From Deroplatys truncata (Eukaryota; Arthropoda; Insecta; Mantodea; Mantidae): 64,000 bases of DNA. The notes under the pieces were generated by a model, which saw only the letters and a list, made by a program, of their open reading frames with translations, did no database searches and was not told where the DNA came from. A program made the translations under genes and the position numbers. The stretch covers positions 413,425,198 through 413,489,197 of the forward strand of contig CM060990.1 of the NCBI GenBank assembly GCA_030765065.1, written 5' to 3'. Below, piece after piece: positions 1 to 11,800 of the stretch. Each line of letters opens with the position of its first letter. The stretch's first letter is position 1.

Positions 1-899
1 CACTAAGCGAATCTGAACAAATAAAACAGTGCCGTAAGTCGTACCGCTGCACGTATAAAAGTGACTGATAAATACTAAAACGTTCGGCGGTAAAAATCGA
101 ATATAGCCCGGGTAAACGAAATGTAAAACTGCGATAACCATAAACAAAGGCACAACCTAATCCATCATCAGTCCTATATCCAGCAGTAAATATAAAATAC
201 AACTCCCCAAATTGCGCCTGCACTTCTAAAAATGCTGATCTAAAGACTGAAGAAGGAGTCTCGTTCTTCGGTATCGACGATAACCCAAGGTGACAGTGGG
301 TCTCAGCGCGCGACCATGGAGGAAAACGCGTTTCCCCTCTTGGAAGGGCCGGCGCTGGCGTAACGTCCAAATGCTGAAGAAGTTGACGAAATCGAACCCC
401 TGGAGGGAGCTATGCAGAGTAGCTAACAAAATATTGCCGATCAAGCGAATCCTCGGAAAATATCGCGAAGGACGGGTGGTCAGGTAAGCTTGAGTGTCGA
501 CAGGCCTAGCTGCACAAAAGCATCTCACGCCTGAAGGACAGCGGAGACTCTGCAGCTTCAGCGTATGGGCTAAACACAGGGCTCGTTGGAAAGGCCACTG
601 TAGCGACTCTTATGCCACGACGGTGAATGGCATTCAAACGACGCAATACAGATGGACGCGCCGACGAATAGACAATGCACCCGTTATCAAGCTAGGATCG
701 TACCAAAGAAAGATAAAGATGTAGAAGGACAGTCTGCTCAGCACACCAGGATGTGCCACTTAAAACACGTAAAAGATTAAGAGAAAGGTCACACTTTGCT
801 TTTAAAAAGTAAATGTGCGAAATCCAGCTCAGCTTCCTATCAAAGATCAACCCCAAAAATTTCGCCTCGTCTGCAAACGGAAGTATCCCTGGCCCAAGA

Positions 900-902
<3 letters not shown>
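1..902 (-). mobile_element. LINE copy B, 3'-proximal half (RNase H to RT), degraded
   Basis: Minus-strand ORF2 remnant of the I-superfamily LINE that fills this window. Positions 1-300 correspond to the RNase H region and 300-900 to the post-RT linker and C-terminal RT. Reading frames are broken by several frameshifts, so it is non-functional. It continues at 6981 after copy A, which landed in it and duplicated gcccaagatgg. The 3' UTR of B lies before the window start. Identity rests on close similarity to the intact copy at 45018-51061. Confidence 0.9.
892..902. repeat. Target-site duplication of copy A, left side
   Basis: The 11-mer gcccaagatgg lies directly before the ATG-repeat end of copy A and recurs at 6981-6991 directly after its 5' terminus. 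In uninterrupted copies the same RT-region sequence occurs once. A flanking g on each side makes 12 bp possible. Confidence 0.92.
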
Positions 903-931
<29 letters not shown>

Positions 932-975
932 ATCCGGTTTAAGGGCGCTAAACTGCAAAGGTCATCAGCGCCCTT
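903..975 (-). repeat. Copy A 3' tail and terminal hairpin
   Basis: About ten ATG units on the plus strand (ATC tail in the element) at 903-932, then inverted arms aagggcgct (941-949) and agcgccctt (967-975). These give a perfect 9-bp stem with a 17-nt loop. The same 35-nt geometry recurs at the 3' end of most copies here. Confidence 0.85.
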
Positions 976-1345
976 ACAGTGTATAAAATATAGTCAAAAT
1001 ATAAAGAACAGGTAAAAGAACCGCATAATTAAAAACGGGACACAAACCCGCGATGTCAAAAAGCTAAAACTAACAATAAGAGAACAATAAAAATATAACA
1101 ATAACAATAATAACAACAATAATAACAATAACAATAACAACAATAATAACAAGAACAACAATAATAACAATAACAACAATACAAAGTTCTGAAAAACCAA
1201 CACACTAAAAGCATAGGCAATAAAAGATTAAAACGTGTCAAGAACTGTAGAATGCGAGGGACATAAGCGCCATATTTCCACTGGGTAGTAAGTCCCTATT
1301 AAAACATACGGAATAAAATAACAAAGCTAAAAGACGCTCAGCGCA

Positions 1346-4300
1346 TCAAATGCGACGATTAAAACCAATTACACTTATAAAGCGTAAAAGACATTCTACA
1401 GCATGCGCGTCGTCTGCCAAAACGTTGGCTATGCCAACAGGCAGACCCAGGCGAACGCGCAGTGGAGCTAAAACTTGACCCTCAGTTAAAATGTGACGCA
1501 CCGTTAAAGGCACGTCACACTGCTGACACAGCGGAGTGGGATCACCACTGAGCAGGAAACTATGACTAAAACGACAATGTCCAATTCGTAAACGGGCTAA
1601 AAGTACCTCTTCCCGACGTGAAGAACGAGAAGGGGTACCCCAGATTAACGGGAGAGGCTTAACCTCCCGCAACTTGTTCCCCCGGAGGGCCGTCCACTCA
1701 TCGCGCCAGCGCGAGAGGATGCGGCGACGTAAAATAACACACGAATCTGACGAGGGAACAACAGAAGTAAAAAATCTGGGTAATAAAATCGCCGATTTTG
1801 CAGCGGCGTCGGCAGACTCATTACCTGAGATGCCCACATGACCTGGAATCCACATGAAGGACACGCTGATGCCAGAGACACCAAGCGAGTGGAGCAGGTC
1901 ATGTATGCGCTGTACGAGTGGGTGGTAATTGTACAGCGCAGTAATACTTTGAAGGGCACTCAGAGAGTCCGTACAAATAAAACAGTGCCGTAAGTCGTGC
2001 CGCTGAATGTATAAAACGGATTGATAAATGCTAAAATTTCGGCGGTAAAAACTGAAAATTGTCGAGGTAAACGAAAAGTAAAACTCTGTACACCAAAAAC
2101 AAAGGCACATCCTACTCCAACATCAGTCTTAGACCCATCGGTATATATAAAATAACAGTCCCCGAACTGCGCCTGTAGTTCTAAAAAGGCGGATCTAAGA
2201 ACAGAAGCAGGGGTCGCATTTTTCGGCATCGACGTCAGCCCAAGGTGGATGTGGGCCTCAGCGCGCGACCATGGAGGAAAACGCGTTTCCCCCCGTGGAA
2301 GGGCCGGCGCTGGCGGAACGTCTAATTGCCGAAGGAGCTGTCGAAAGCGAACCCCTGGTGGGAGCAAAGCAGAGGAGCTAATAAAATAGAGACGATCAAG
2401 GGACTCCTCGAAAAACAACTCGAAGGACGGGTGGTCAGGCAAGCTTGAGAGTCGACCGGCATAGCTGCACAACAGCATCTCACGCCTGAAGGACAGCGGA
2501 GGCTCTGCAGCTTCAGCATACAGGCTAAGAACAGGGCTGGTTGGAAAGGCCCCTGTAGCGACTCTTATGCCACGATGGTGAATGGCATTCAATCGACGTA
2601 ACACAGATGGACGTGCCGACGAATAAACAATACACCCGTAATCAAGCTTGGATCGGACCAAAGAGCGATAAAGGCGAAGAAGGACGGTCCGATCAGCTCC
2701 CCAGGATGTGCCACTTAAAACTAGTAAAAGATTAAGAGAACGGTCACACTTTGCTTTTAAAAAGGAAACGTGCGAGGTCCAACACAACTTTCTATCAAAA
2801 ATCAACCCCAAAAATTTCGCCTCGTCTGCAAACGGAAATATCCCTGGCCCAAGATGGAGAGTGGGCGGAGGGAAATACTTCCGGCGCCAGAAGTTGATGC
2901 AGACGGATTTCTCGGCGGAGAAACTAAAGCCGTTGGCGTAACTCCAGGCCTAGAGACGGTCGATACAGCTCTGGAGACGGCGTTCGAGTAGGCAGGTCCG
3001 CGTGAACTACAATAAATGGCAAAATCATCAACAAAAAGGGACGATGAAATGCCAGGTGGGATACAATCAACAATGGGGTTGATAGCAATCGCAAAAAGTG
3101 TGACACTGAGTACAGAGCCCTGCGGTACTCCGTTCTCTTGAATAAAACGACGAGATAAAACCGAGCCCACACGTACATGAAAGACGCGGTCCGTCATGAA
3201 CTCCCGAAGAAATATGGGAAGACGACCGCGGATATTCCATGCGTGAAGTGTACGTAAAATGCCGCCCCTCCAACAAGTGTCATAAGCTTCCTCCAGGTCA
3301 AAAAACACAGCCACAGTTTGACACTTTCTCAGAAATCCATTCATAACATGCTTCGACAGGGACACCAGATGGCCGACGGTAGAGCGATAGCGACGAAATC
3401 CGTACTGAGCGTTCGCTAAAAGTTTCTGAGACTCAAGCCACCATGTCAACCGCCCGTTGATCATGCGCTCCATCACCTTGCAAATGCAACTGGTGAGGGA
3501 GATAGGGCGGTAGCTGGAAGGTAGTTGGCGATCCTTCCCAGGCTTAAGTATAGGGACAATGGTGGCTTCGCGCCAAACGGAAGGAAAAATTCCGTCTTGC
3601 CAAATACGGTTATAGACCTGTAAGAGAAATAGTTTACTGTCGGCTGAAAGGTTCTTTAACATCAGGACATGAATGCCGTCCGGCCCAGGAGCGGAGTGCC
3701 GAGAGCAATGAAGAGCGTGCTCCAGCTCCCTCATTGTGAATAGTTCGTTAAAGCATTCATCATCAGCAGACCGAAAAGTATATCATGCGGAATCCAGCCG
3801 GGCTTTAATAGAGCGAAAGCCGGCGGAATAATGGTCTGAACTGGAAACCGCCTCAAAGGCAGCACCCAGAGTGTTAGCGATGGCAGCCGGATCCACTGTG
3901 GTGCCATTAGAAACCTGAAGGCCAGAATCAGTACAATGTGACACTTTACCTGAGAAGCGACAAAGTTTATCCCAAACAACGGATGAAGGCTTAAAACGAT
4001 TAAACGAATCGACAAAACGAGCCCAAGATGCCTTCTTTCTATCCTGAATAATGCGGCGAGCCCTGGCGCGCGATTGTTTAAAAGTTACCAAATTATCAAG
4101 TGTAGGGTGTCGCCGAAACACCCTAAGTGCAGTCCTATAGGCAGGAACGGCGTCCCGACAATCCTCGTTCCACCACGGAACAGGTGGCCGCCGAGGTTGG
4201 GAGGATGAACGGGGTATTGCGCGTTCGGCGGCAGAGAAAATAATAGACGTAAGGTCCTGCACTGGTTGGTTAATGTGGGAGAAGGGCTGGTCGTCAAAAT

Positions 4301-5032
4301 GCACGAGGCTGGAATACAAGCTCCAGTCGGCTTTTGCGAATATGCAGGTAGGTACTCTGGAATGCTGTACGTGGTGCGACAGAAGAGAAACGATGCAGGG
4401 GTAATGGTCGCTGGAGTAGGTGTCAGCGACGACGTTCCACTGCAGACGACTAGCAAGCTGAAGTGAGCAAACGGTAAGGTCCAGGTGTGAGAATGTACCA
4501 GAAGAATCAGAAATAAAAGTATGCTCACCTGTATTGAGAATTAAAAGATTGAACTGGTAAAAAATGTCGGAAAGAAGAGTTCCCCTCGCACAAGCCCTTG
4601 GAGAACCCCAGAGTGGGTGATGGGCATTAAAATCTCCCAACAGAAGAACTGGTGCTGGGAGAGCGGACAGGAGAGCTCGAATGGCCGCGGGAGCGAGGGG
4701 AGACGATGGAGGTGAATACACAGAACAAACAGAAAGGAAAAACCGGGTAACTGCAGTCTAATGGCAACAGCTTGCAAGTCGGACGTAAGTGGGATAGTTT
4801 GAAAATGAACGTCATTACGCACCAAAATCATGACACCACCATGAGCAGGAGTACCCTCCTCCGGTTCAAGGTCGTAGCGAACCGGAGTGTACCCTCGGAG
4901 ATCGAAAGGGTCTTGAGGGCGAAGCTTGGTCTCCTGCAAACATACGACCATAGGTGAATGGGAACGCGATAAAAGTAGCAGTTCCGCCCTATGCGATCGT
5001 ACACCACGTACATTCCAGGTCAGGATAGCCAT
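1346..5032 (-). pseudogene. Copy A ORF2: endonuclease-RT-RNase H polyprotein, frameshifted
   Basis: The start is the ATG at 5030-5032 opening with MAILTWNVRG, the catalytic Asn block of the AP endonuclease. The order is then endonuclease (to about 4370), linker, RT (about 3740-2800, with SYRPISLTS, NGVPQGSVLS and the FVDDF active-site box), RNase H (about 2150-1800) and a C-terminal CX2C...HX4C motif near 1540-1490. Several indels put the pieces in different frames: 5032-4541, 4721-3783, 3734-2802, 2811-1960 and 2110-1346. One motif in the RT finger also reads EEAYD where other copies have EKAYD. The overall span (3687 nt) is nearly that of the intact copy (3690 nt), so the indels largely cancel. 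Not translatable as one protein. Confidence 0.88.
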
Positions 5033-5054
5033 TAAGAAAAAGGGGATAAACCGT

Positions 5055-6344
5055 CTATTTAGAAGGGTGGCTTAAAATTACCTTTTGTTTAACCTTTGGG
5101 CTCGGGCTTTTTGTATGGATTTGGTCAGACTCCATAGCTTCCTCGGAGGGAGGGCTCACGCGCTCAGTGCCAGAAACCGATTCAAGCGCCGTAAATCGGT
5201 TCTGGGTGGCGATGGGTGAGGGGTGCCGCTGAGCGCGGCTTGTCCCAGGAGCATCCTGGGACAGCGACCTCCGAGAAGGAGAAGGTGAACTTTTGTTACC
5301 GCGCGCACGCGGAGTGTCTTTCAACAAATCTTCCCTACGAAGTTTCTGCTTAGGTTTCTTTTCTGCGGCTTGCGACTTCATTGACTTTGGACCAGGTTTA
5401 TAGGGCTTGGTAACAGTAGCTTTAATGGACGGCCGGGTGGTTGTGGCGGTTAATGCAGTCAAGGTCTGGGTCTGAGTTTCGGCATCTACACGTGGTACTG
5501 GCGAGGCAACAACAGAACTAAATGTGCCAGATCGCAGGAGTGAAGGTTGGCGCGCATGGTAACGCCTCCGGGCTTCAGCGAAGGAGAGTTTTTCCTTTAC
5601 CCGGATCTCCTGGATCGCCTTCTCGTCCAAGTACCGCGGACAGTCGGCAAACGAAGCAGAATGAGACCCTTTGCAATTAACGCAGACGGGGGCTGTTGAT
5701 CAGGTACCTTCGTGTGAGGGCTGGCTACATGCTGCACAGATGTTAACGGCACTCTTACATGAGACTTGCGTATGCCCAAAACGTTGGCATTTAAAACAAC
5801 GCAGAGGTCTAGGAATATAAGGACTCACAGAAATCCGTTCGTACCCTGCGGAAATGCTCGTGGGCAGATCGACGCCATCAAATGTAATAAACAGGGTACG
5901 AGTAGGTTCCAATACGCCGTCGCGTTTGGCCTGCACTCGATGGACCGCTGTCACCTTCTGGTCTGCAAGATATTCTACCAGGTCCTCGTCCGATATACCA
6001 TCGAGGCTATGGGTGGTAATGACGCCTCGACAGGAATTCAATGTGCGGTGCTTCTCCACACGGATGGGATAACCGTGGAGAAGCGTAGCGCGCAACAAGG
6101 TCTTACTTTGCTGATCGGATTTCGTTTGAGCTAATAAGGAACCATTCCGTAGACGAGTGCAGGACTGTACCGCACCAGCAATAGCATCAATGCCCTTTTG
6201 AATGATGAAAGGGTTCACCTTCTCAAAACTTTGTCCTTCTTCGGTTCGTGAAATGACCAAGTAACAACCAGTGGTCGGTGGTGTCACTTCTGTTACATAA
6301 ACTTTTCGGCGCTTGTTAGTATTAATGGAGGAAGGGTGCTCCAT
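5055..6344 (-). pseudogene. Copy A ORF1: gag-like CCHC protein, frameshifted
   Basis: Starts at the ATG opening MEHPSSINTNKRRK. An in-frame upstream extension to 6371 exists, but the downstream start is favoured because the extension is out of frame in the intact copy J. The N-terminal half resembles the RNA-binding region of I-type ORF1 proteins. CCHC knuckles follow (CFKCQRFGHTQVSC, then CAACSQPSHEGT). A frame break near 5600-5710 separates the knuckle region from the Ser/Pro/Lys-rich tail. The stop lies 22 nt upstream of the ORF2 ATG. Expected role in a live copy: RNA chaperone and RNP formation. Confidence 0.87.
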
Positions 6345-6980
6345 AGCGAAATAAATCCTCCACCATTGCAACCGTCTCCGACCTCGGGCTCTGACTTCCC
6401 GGGCGTTACCCCGGCTTGGGTGAGTGGCCTATCTATACCTAGCTCACCCCAGGGTCACACCTCCCAGAACATAGACAGAGGGACCCAATCGCCGTCGGAA
6501 GTCAGCACCTCATGCAATGGCCCCCCCCCCGCGGGACTGCAGTTGAACAGCGGATACGAACACAAACCCTACATGACGACCCCGGGTGGTGGGGATGACG
6601 CCATTACTCACTCACCCAGCTGCGCACCCCGTGCGCGGGTATCCGTCAGGCTGTGTCCACGGAGGATTAAAAGAAAAGATAAAAGAAATAAAACTATGTG
6701 GGCGTTTCACGCGCAAGGTAGGCCGGCCAGGAAGAAAAAGAGTTGTGTGAATGTCGTGGTGCGAAATGGTCGGAAAGTTACAAGAGAAGAAAGAAACGAT
6801 GATGAGGCGCGGTATGAATGGAATGTAAAGAACGCACGAGAGCCTACCTTGTGTCCACCGGTCACGAGAAGAACCCACCTCGACCGGATGGGGGTGAGGG
6901 GATGAATGTGGCGATGATTGGCTCGGGAACCCCCGGGTGCGCCAAAAACCCGTACTCACATAAGGTGAGCCCCTGAGGGG
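6345..6980 (-). other. Copy A 5' UTR
   Basis: GC-rich leader of about 635 nt shared with D, G, H, I and J. It begins with CCCCTCAGGGG, a self-complementary 11-mer, and soon has a second short inverted repeat (CGGG..CCCG). LINE leaders of this kind normally hold an internal pol II promoter, but I see no TATA box and cannot place the promoter. Confidence 0.75.
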
Positions 6981-6991
6981 GCCCAAGATGG
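6981..6991. repeat. Target-site duplication of copy A, right side
   Basis: gcccaagatgg, identical to 892-902, follows the 5' terminus of copy A. Confidence 0.92.
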
Positions 6992-8127
6992 AGAGAGGGC
7001 GCTGGGAAAGCCTTCCGTCGCCAGAAATTGATACAGACAGATTTTCCAGCGGAGAAATTAAAGCCGTTGGCGTTACTCCAGGCGTAGAGGCGTTCGATAC
7101 AGCTCTGCAGACGGCGTTCGAGCAGACAGGTCCGCCGTGAACTGCAATAAATGTCAAAATCGTCAACAAAAAGATACGATGAAACGCCAGGTGGAATACA
7201 AGCAACAATGAGGTTAATGGCTATTGCAAAAGGTGTGACACTAAGGTACAGAGCCCTGCGGTACTCCGTTCTCTTGAATAAAACGAATAGAAAAACCAAG
7301 CCCACACGTACACGAAAGACGCGGTCCGTCATAAGCTCCCGAAGAAATATGGGAAGACGACCGCGGAGATTCCATGCGTGAAGTGTACGTAACATGCCGC
7401 CCCTCCAACAACTGTCATAAGTTTTCTCTAGGTCAAAAGAAACAACGGTTTGACACTTTCTCAGAAATTCATTCATAATATGCGTCGACAGGGACACCAG
7501 ATGGTCGACGGTTGAGCGATGAGGACGAAATCTGCACTGAGCGTGCGCTAGAAGTTTCTGAGACTCAAGCCACTATGTCAACCGTCCGTGGATCATGCGC
7601 TCCATCACCTTGCAAATGCAACTGGTGAGGGAGATCGGGCGGTTGCCGGAAGATAGTTGGCGATCCTTCCCAGGCTTAAGTATAGGGACAATATTGGCTT
7701 CGCGCAAAACGGAAGGAAAAAAGCCGTCCAGCCAAATACGGTTATAGACCTGTAAGAGAAAGAGTTTACTGTCGGCTGTAAGGTTCTGTAACATCAGGAC
7801 ATGAATGCCGTCCGGCCCAGGAACGGAGTGCCTAGAGCAATGAAGAGCGTGCTCCAGCTCCCATTAGCCACTCACCCAGCTGCGCACCCTGTGCGCGGGT
7901 ATCCGTAAGGCTGTGTCCAAGGAGGATTAAAATAAAAGAATAAATGAAACTAAAAGTGCGTAGGCATTTCACAAGCAAGGTAGGCCGGCGAAGAAGGAAA
8001 ATAGATGAGCAAATGAATGGACGTGGGCGAAATGTGCAGAAATTGAAAAGAAGAAAGAAACGATGGCGAGGGGCGGCATGGAATGAAGTACACAGAACGC
8101 ACGAGGGCCTACCTTGTGTCCCAATCC
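6981..8127 (-). mobile_element. LINE copy B continued: RT part fused to 5' UTR by internal deletion
   Basis: Resumes exactly where B stopped at 902, starting with the second copy of gcccaagatgg. 6992-7863 is RT (SYRPISLTS-like, PGPDGIH-like segments) with frameshifts. At about 7863 the sequence jumps from the start of RT to 5' UTR sequence (ctcacccagctgcgcacc), which runs to about 8122. The whole endonuclease and ORF1 (about 3 kb or more) are missing. The terminal part of the 5' UTR is also gone, replaced by copy C on the opposite strand. Confidence 0.82.
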
Positions 8128-8793
8128 TGTAAGAGTGCCGTTACCATCTGAGCCGCATGTAGCCAGCCGTCACACGAAGGTACTTGTTCCACAGCCCTCG
8201 TCTGTGTTAACTGCAAAGGGTCTCATTCTGCGACGTTTGCCCACTGTCTGTAGTACTTGGATGAGAAGGCGATCCAGGAGATCAGGGTAAAGGAGAAACT
8301 CTCCTTCGCCGAAGCCAGGAGGCGTTACCATGCGCGCCAACCTTCTCTACTGCGATTTGGTGCATTAGTTTTGCTGTTGCCTCGCCAGTACCACGAGTAG
8401 ATACCGAAACTCAGACTTTGAATATGACTGTATTAATCGCCACTACCATCCGGCCGTCCATTTCTGCTATAGTTAGCAAGCCCTCTAAAGCAGGTCCCAT
8501 GGCACTAAAGTCGCAAGCCGCTGAAAAGAAACCAAAGCAGAAACTTCGTAGCGCAGATTTTCTGAAGAACCCTCCGCGTGCGCGCGGCAAGACAAGTTCA
8601 CCTTCTACTCCTCCTCGGAGTTCGCAGTCCCAGGATGCTCCTTCGCCAAGCCGCACTCGGGGCTTGAATCGGTTTTGGCTATGAGCGCGTGGGTCCTCCT
8701 CTCGAGGTGGCTATGGAGTCTGACCAAATCCATACCAAAAGCATGAGCCCAAAGGTTAAACAGAAGGTAATTTTTAGCCGCCCTTCTAAGTAA
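8128..8793 (+). pseudogene. Copy C ORF1, C-terminal part, broken
   Basis: Encodes the second and third knuckles (CSQPSHEGTCST, CVNCKGSHSA) and the basic Ser/Pro-rich tail. There is an in-frame stop soon after the third knuckle and at least one frameshift. A piece at 8418-8684 retains the KPSKAGP...KSQAAEKKPKQKLR-type tail. It ends with Pro-Ser-Lys and TAA at 8791-8793, 20 nt before the ORF2 ATG. The N-terminal half is absent because C is truncated. Confidence 0.8.
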
Positions 8794-8813
8794 GAAGTTT
8801 ATCCCTTTTCTTT

Positions 8814-11800
8814 ATGGCTATCCTGACCTGCAATTTACGTGGTGTACGATCCCATAGCGCGGATTTGCAACTTTTATTGCGTTCCCATTCACCTATAGTC
8901 GTGTGTTTGCAGGAGACTAAGCTTCGCCCTCACGATGCTTTTGATCTCCAAGGGTATACTCCGGTTCGCTACGATCTTGTTCCGGAGGAGGGTACTCTGG
9001 CTCATGGAGGTGTCCTATTGTTAGTGCGTAGCGACGTTCATTTTCAAACTCCCGCTCATAAGTCTGACTTGCAAGCTGTTGCCGTAACTGTTCAATTACC
9101 CGGCTTTTTCTTTTCTGTTTGCTCTGTCTATTCACCTCATCTGTCTGCCTTCGCTCTCGCGGACGTTCGAGCTCTCCTGTTCGCTCTCCCAACACCATTT
9201 CTTCTGTTGGTAGATTTTAATGCCCATCACCCCCTGTGGGGTTCGCCAAGGGTTAGTGGGAGGGGAACTCTTCTTTCCGAAATTTTTTACCAGTTCAATC
9301 TCTTCATCCTGAATACAGGTGAACCTACTTTTATTTCTGATTCCTCTGGTACATTCTCACACCTAGACCTTGCCGTTTGCTCACTCCAGATTGCTAGCCG
9401 TCTGCAGTGGAACGTCGTTGCTGACACCTACTCCAGCGACCATCACCCTTGCATAGTTTCTCTTCTGTCCACCACGTCCAACACTCCAGAGTACCTACCT
9501 GAATATTCAGAACAGCCGACTGGAGATTGTATTCCAGACTCGTGTATGTAGACGACAAGCACTTCAACGACTTTAACCAAATGGTGCAGTACCTTACGTC
9601 TACGATTCTATCTGCCGCCGAACGCGCAAATCCCCATTCATCCTCTCAACCTCAGCGTCTACCTGTTCCGGGGTGGAACGAGGTTTGTCGGGGCGCCGTT
9701 CGTGCTCGTAGAGATGCGCTTAGCGTGTTTCGGCGACACCCTACACTTGATAATTTGGATACTTTTAAACAATCCCGCGACAGGGCTCGTTGCATTATTC
9801 AGGATAGCAAGAAGGCGTCTTGGACTCTTTTTGCCGAGTCTTTTAGTCGCTTTACGCCTTCATCTGTTGTTTGGGATAAACTTCGTCGCTTCTCAGGTAA
9901 AGTAACGCATTATACTGTTCCTGGCCTTCAGGTTCCAAATGCCACCATAGTGGATCCGGCTGCCATCGCTAACTCTCTGGGTGCTGACAATGAGGCGGTT
10001 TCCAGTTCAGACTATTATTCCACCGGCTTTCGCTTAATCAAAAACCGGCTGGATTCACTTTTCACAATGAGGGAGCTGGAGCGCTCTCTTCATTGCTCTA
10101 GGCACTCGGTTCCTGGGCCGGACGGCATTCATGTCCTGATGTTAAAGAGCCTTTCAGCCGACAGTAAACTATTTCTCTTACAGATCTATAACCGTATTTG
10201 GCAAGACAGCTTTATTCCTTCCGTTTGGCGGGAAGCCAACATTGTCCGTATATTTAAGCCTGGGAAGGATCGCCAACTAACATCCAGCTACCGCCCTATC
10301 TCCCTCACCAGTTGCATTTGCAAGGTGATGGAGTGCATGATCAACAGGCGGTTGACATGGTGGCTTGAGTCTCAGAAACGTCTAGCGAACGCTCAGTGCG
10401 GATTTCGATGCCATCGCTCTACCGTCGACCATCTTGTGTCCCTATCGACGCATATTATGAATGGATTTCTGAGAAAGTGTCAAACAGTAGCTGTGTTTTT
10501 TGACATGGAGAAAGCTTCACACTTGTTGTAAGGGCGGCATTTTACGTACATTGTACGCATGGAATATCCGCGGTCGTCTATCCATATTTCTTCGGGAGTT
10601 AATGACAGACCGCGCTTTCGTGTACGTGTGGGCTCTGTTTTGTCTAGTCATTTTATTCAAGAGAACGGACTAACGTAGGGCTAGGTACGCAGTGTCACAC
10701 TTTTTGCAATTGCCATCAACCACATTGTTGGTTGTACTCCACCTGGCATTTCATCATTCCTTTTTTTGACGATTTTGCCATTTATTGCAGTTCACGGCGG
10801 AGCTGTCTACTCAAACGCCGTCTCCAGAGCTGTTTCGACCGTCTCTACGCCTGGAGTAACGCTAACGGCTTTTAATTTCTCCGCCGAAAAATCCGTCTGT
10901 ATCAATTTCTGGCGCCGAAAGGCTTTCACTGCGCCTTCTCTCCTTCTTGGGCCAGGGATACTTCCGTTTGCAAACGAGGCGAAATTTTTGGGGTTGATCT
11001 TTGATAGGAAGCTGAGCTGGATTTCGCATATTTCCTTTTTAAAAGCAAAGTGTGACCGTTCTCTTAATCTTTTACGTGTTTTTAGTGGCACATCCTGGGG
11101 AGCTGAGCGGACCGTCCTTCTACATCTTTATCGCTCTTTGGTGCGATCCAAGCTTGATTACGGGTGGATTGTCTATTCGTCGGCGCGTCCATCTGTATTA
11201 CGTCGATTGAATGCCATTCACCGTCTTGGCATAAGTGTCGCTACGGGGGCCTTTCCAACCAGCCGTGTACCCAGTCTGTATGCTGAAGCTACAGAGCCTT
11301 CGCTGTCCTTCCGACGTGAGATGCTTTTGTGCAGCTATGCCTGTTGACTCTCAAGCTTGCCTGACCACCCGTCCTCCAAGGTATTTTACGAAGATTCGCT
11401 TGATCGGCAATATTTCGTTAGCTCCTCTGCCTTGCTCCCTCCAGGGTTTCGATTTCGAAAGCTTCTTCGGCATTTGGACTTTACGCCAGCACCGGCCCTT
11501 CCCGGGAGGAAACGTGCTTTCCTTTCCTCCTTGGTGCGCGCTGAGGTCCACTATCACCTTGGGCTGACGTCAATGTCCAAAAATGAGACCCCTTCTTTGG
11601 TTCTTAGATCGGCTTTTTTCGAACTGCAGGCGCAGTTCGGAGACTTTCATTTTATATATACTGATGGGGTCTAAGACTGATGTTGGAGTAGGGTGTGCCT
11701 TTGTTTATGGTCATCGTAGTTTTACATTTGGTGTACCCGGGCAACGTTCGATTTTTACCGCCGAACTTTTTAGTATTTATCAGTCACTTTTATACGTCCA

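Larger units (their letters stand above)
903..6980 (-). mobile_element. LINE copy A, full length (about 6.08 kb), ORFs broken
   Basis: Complete minus-strand element. Its 5' terminus is at 6980 (reads CCCCTCAGGGGCTCACC in element orientation), followed by the 5' UTR to 6345, ORF1 6344-5055, ORF2 5032-1346, the 3' UTR, a hairpin at 941-975 and an ATC-type tail at 903-932. It is flanked by the duplication gcccaagatgg. Both ORFs carry several indels, so it is an older dead copy. The 3' UTR holds a (TTR)n-type tract near 1085-1180. Confidence 0.93.

Noticed and set aside
815..1015. ORF with a run of Asp codons
   Set aside because: It is the ATG-repeat tail of copy A read in the GAT frame.
994..1203. 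Leucine-rich, membrane-like small ORF
   Set aside because: It is the TTR repeat tract of the 3' UTR in translation; the same happens in copies J and L.
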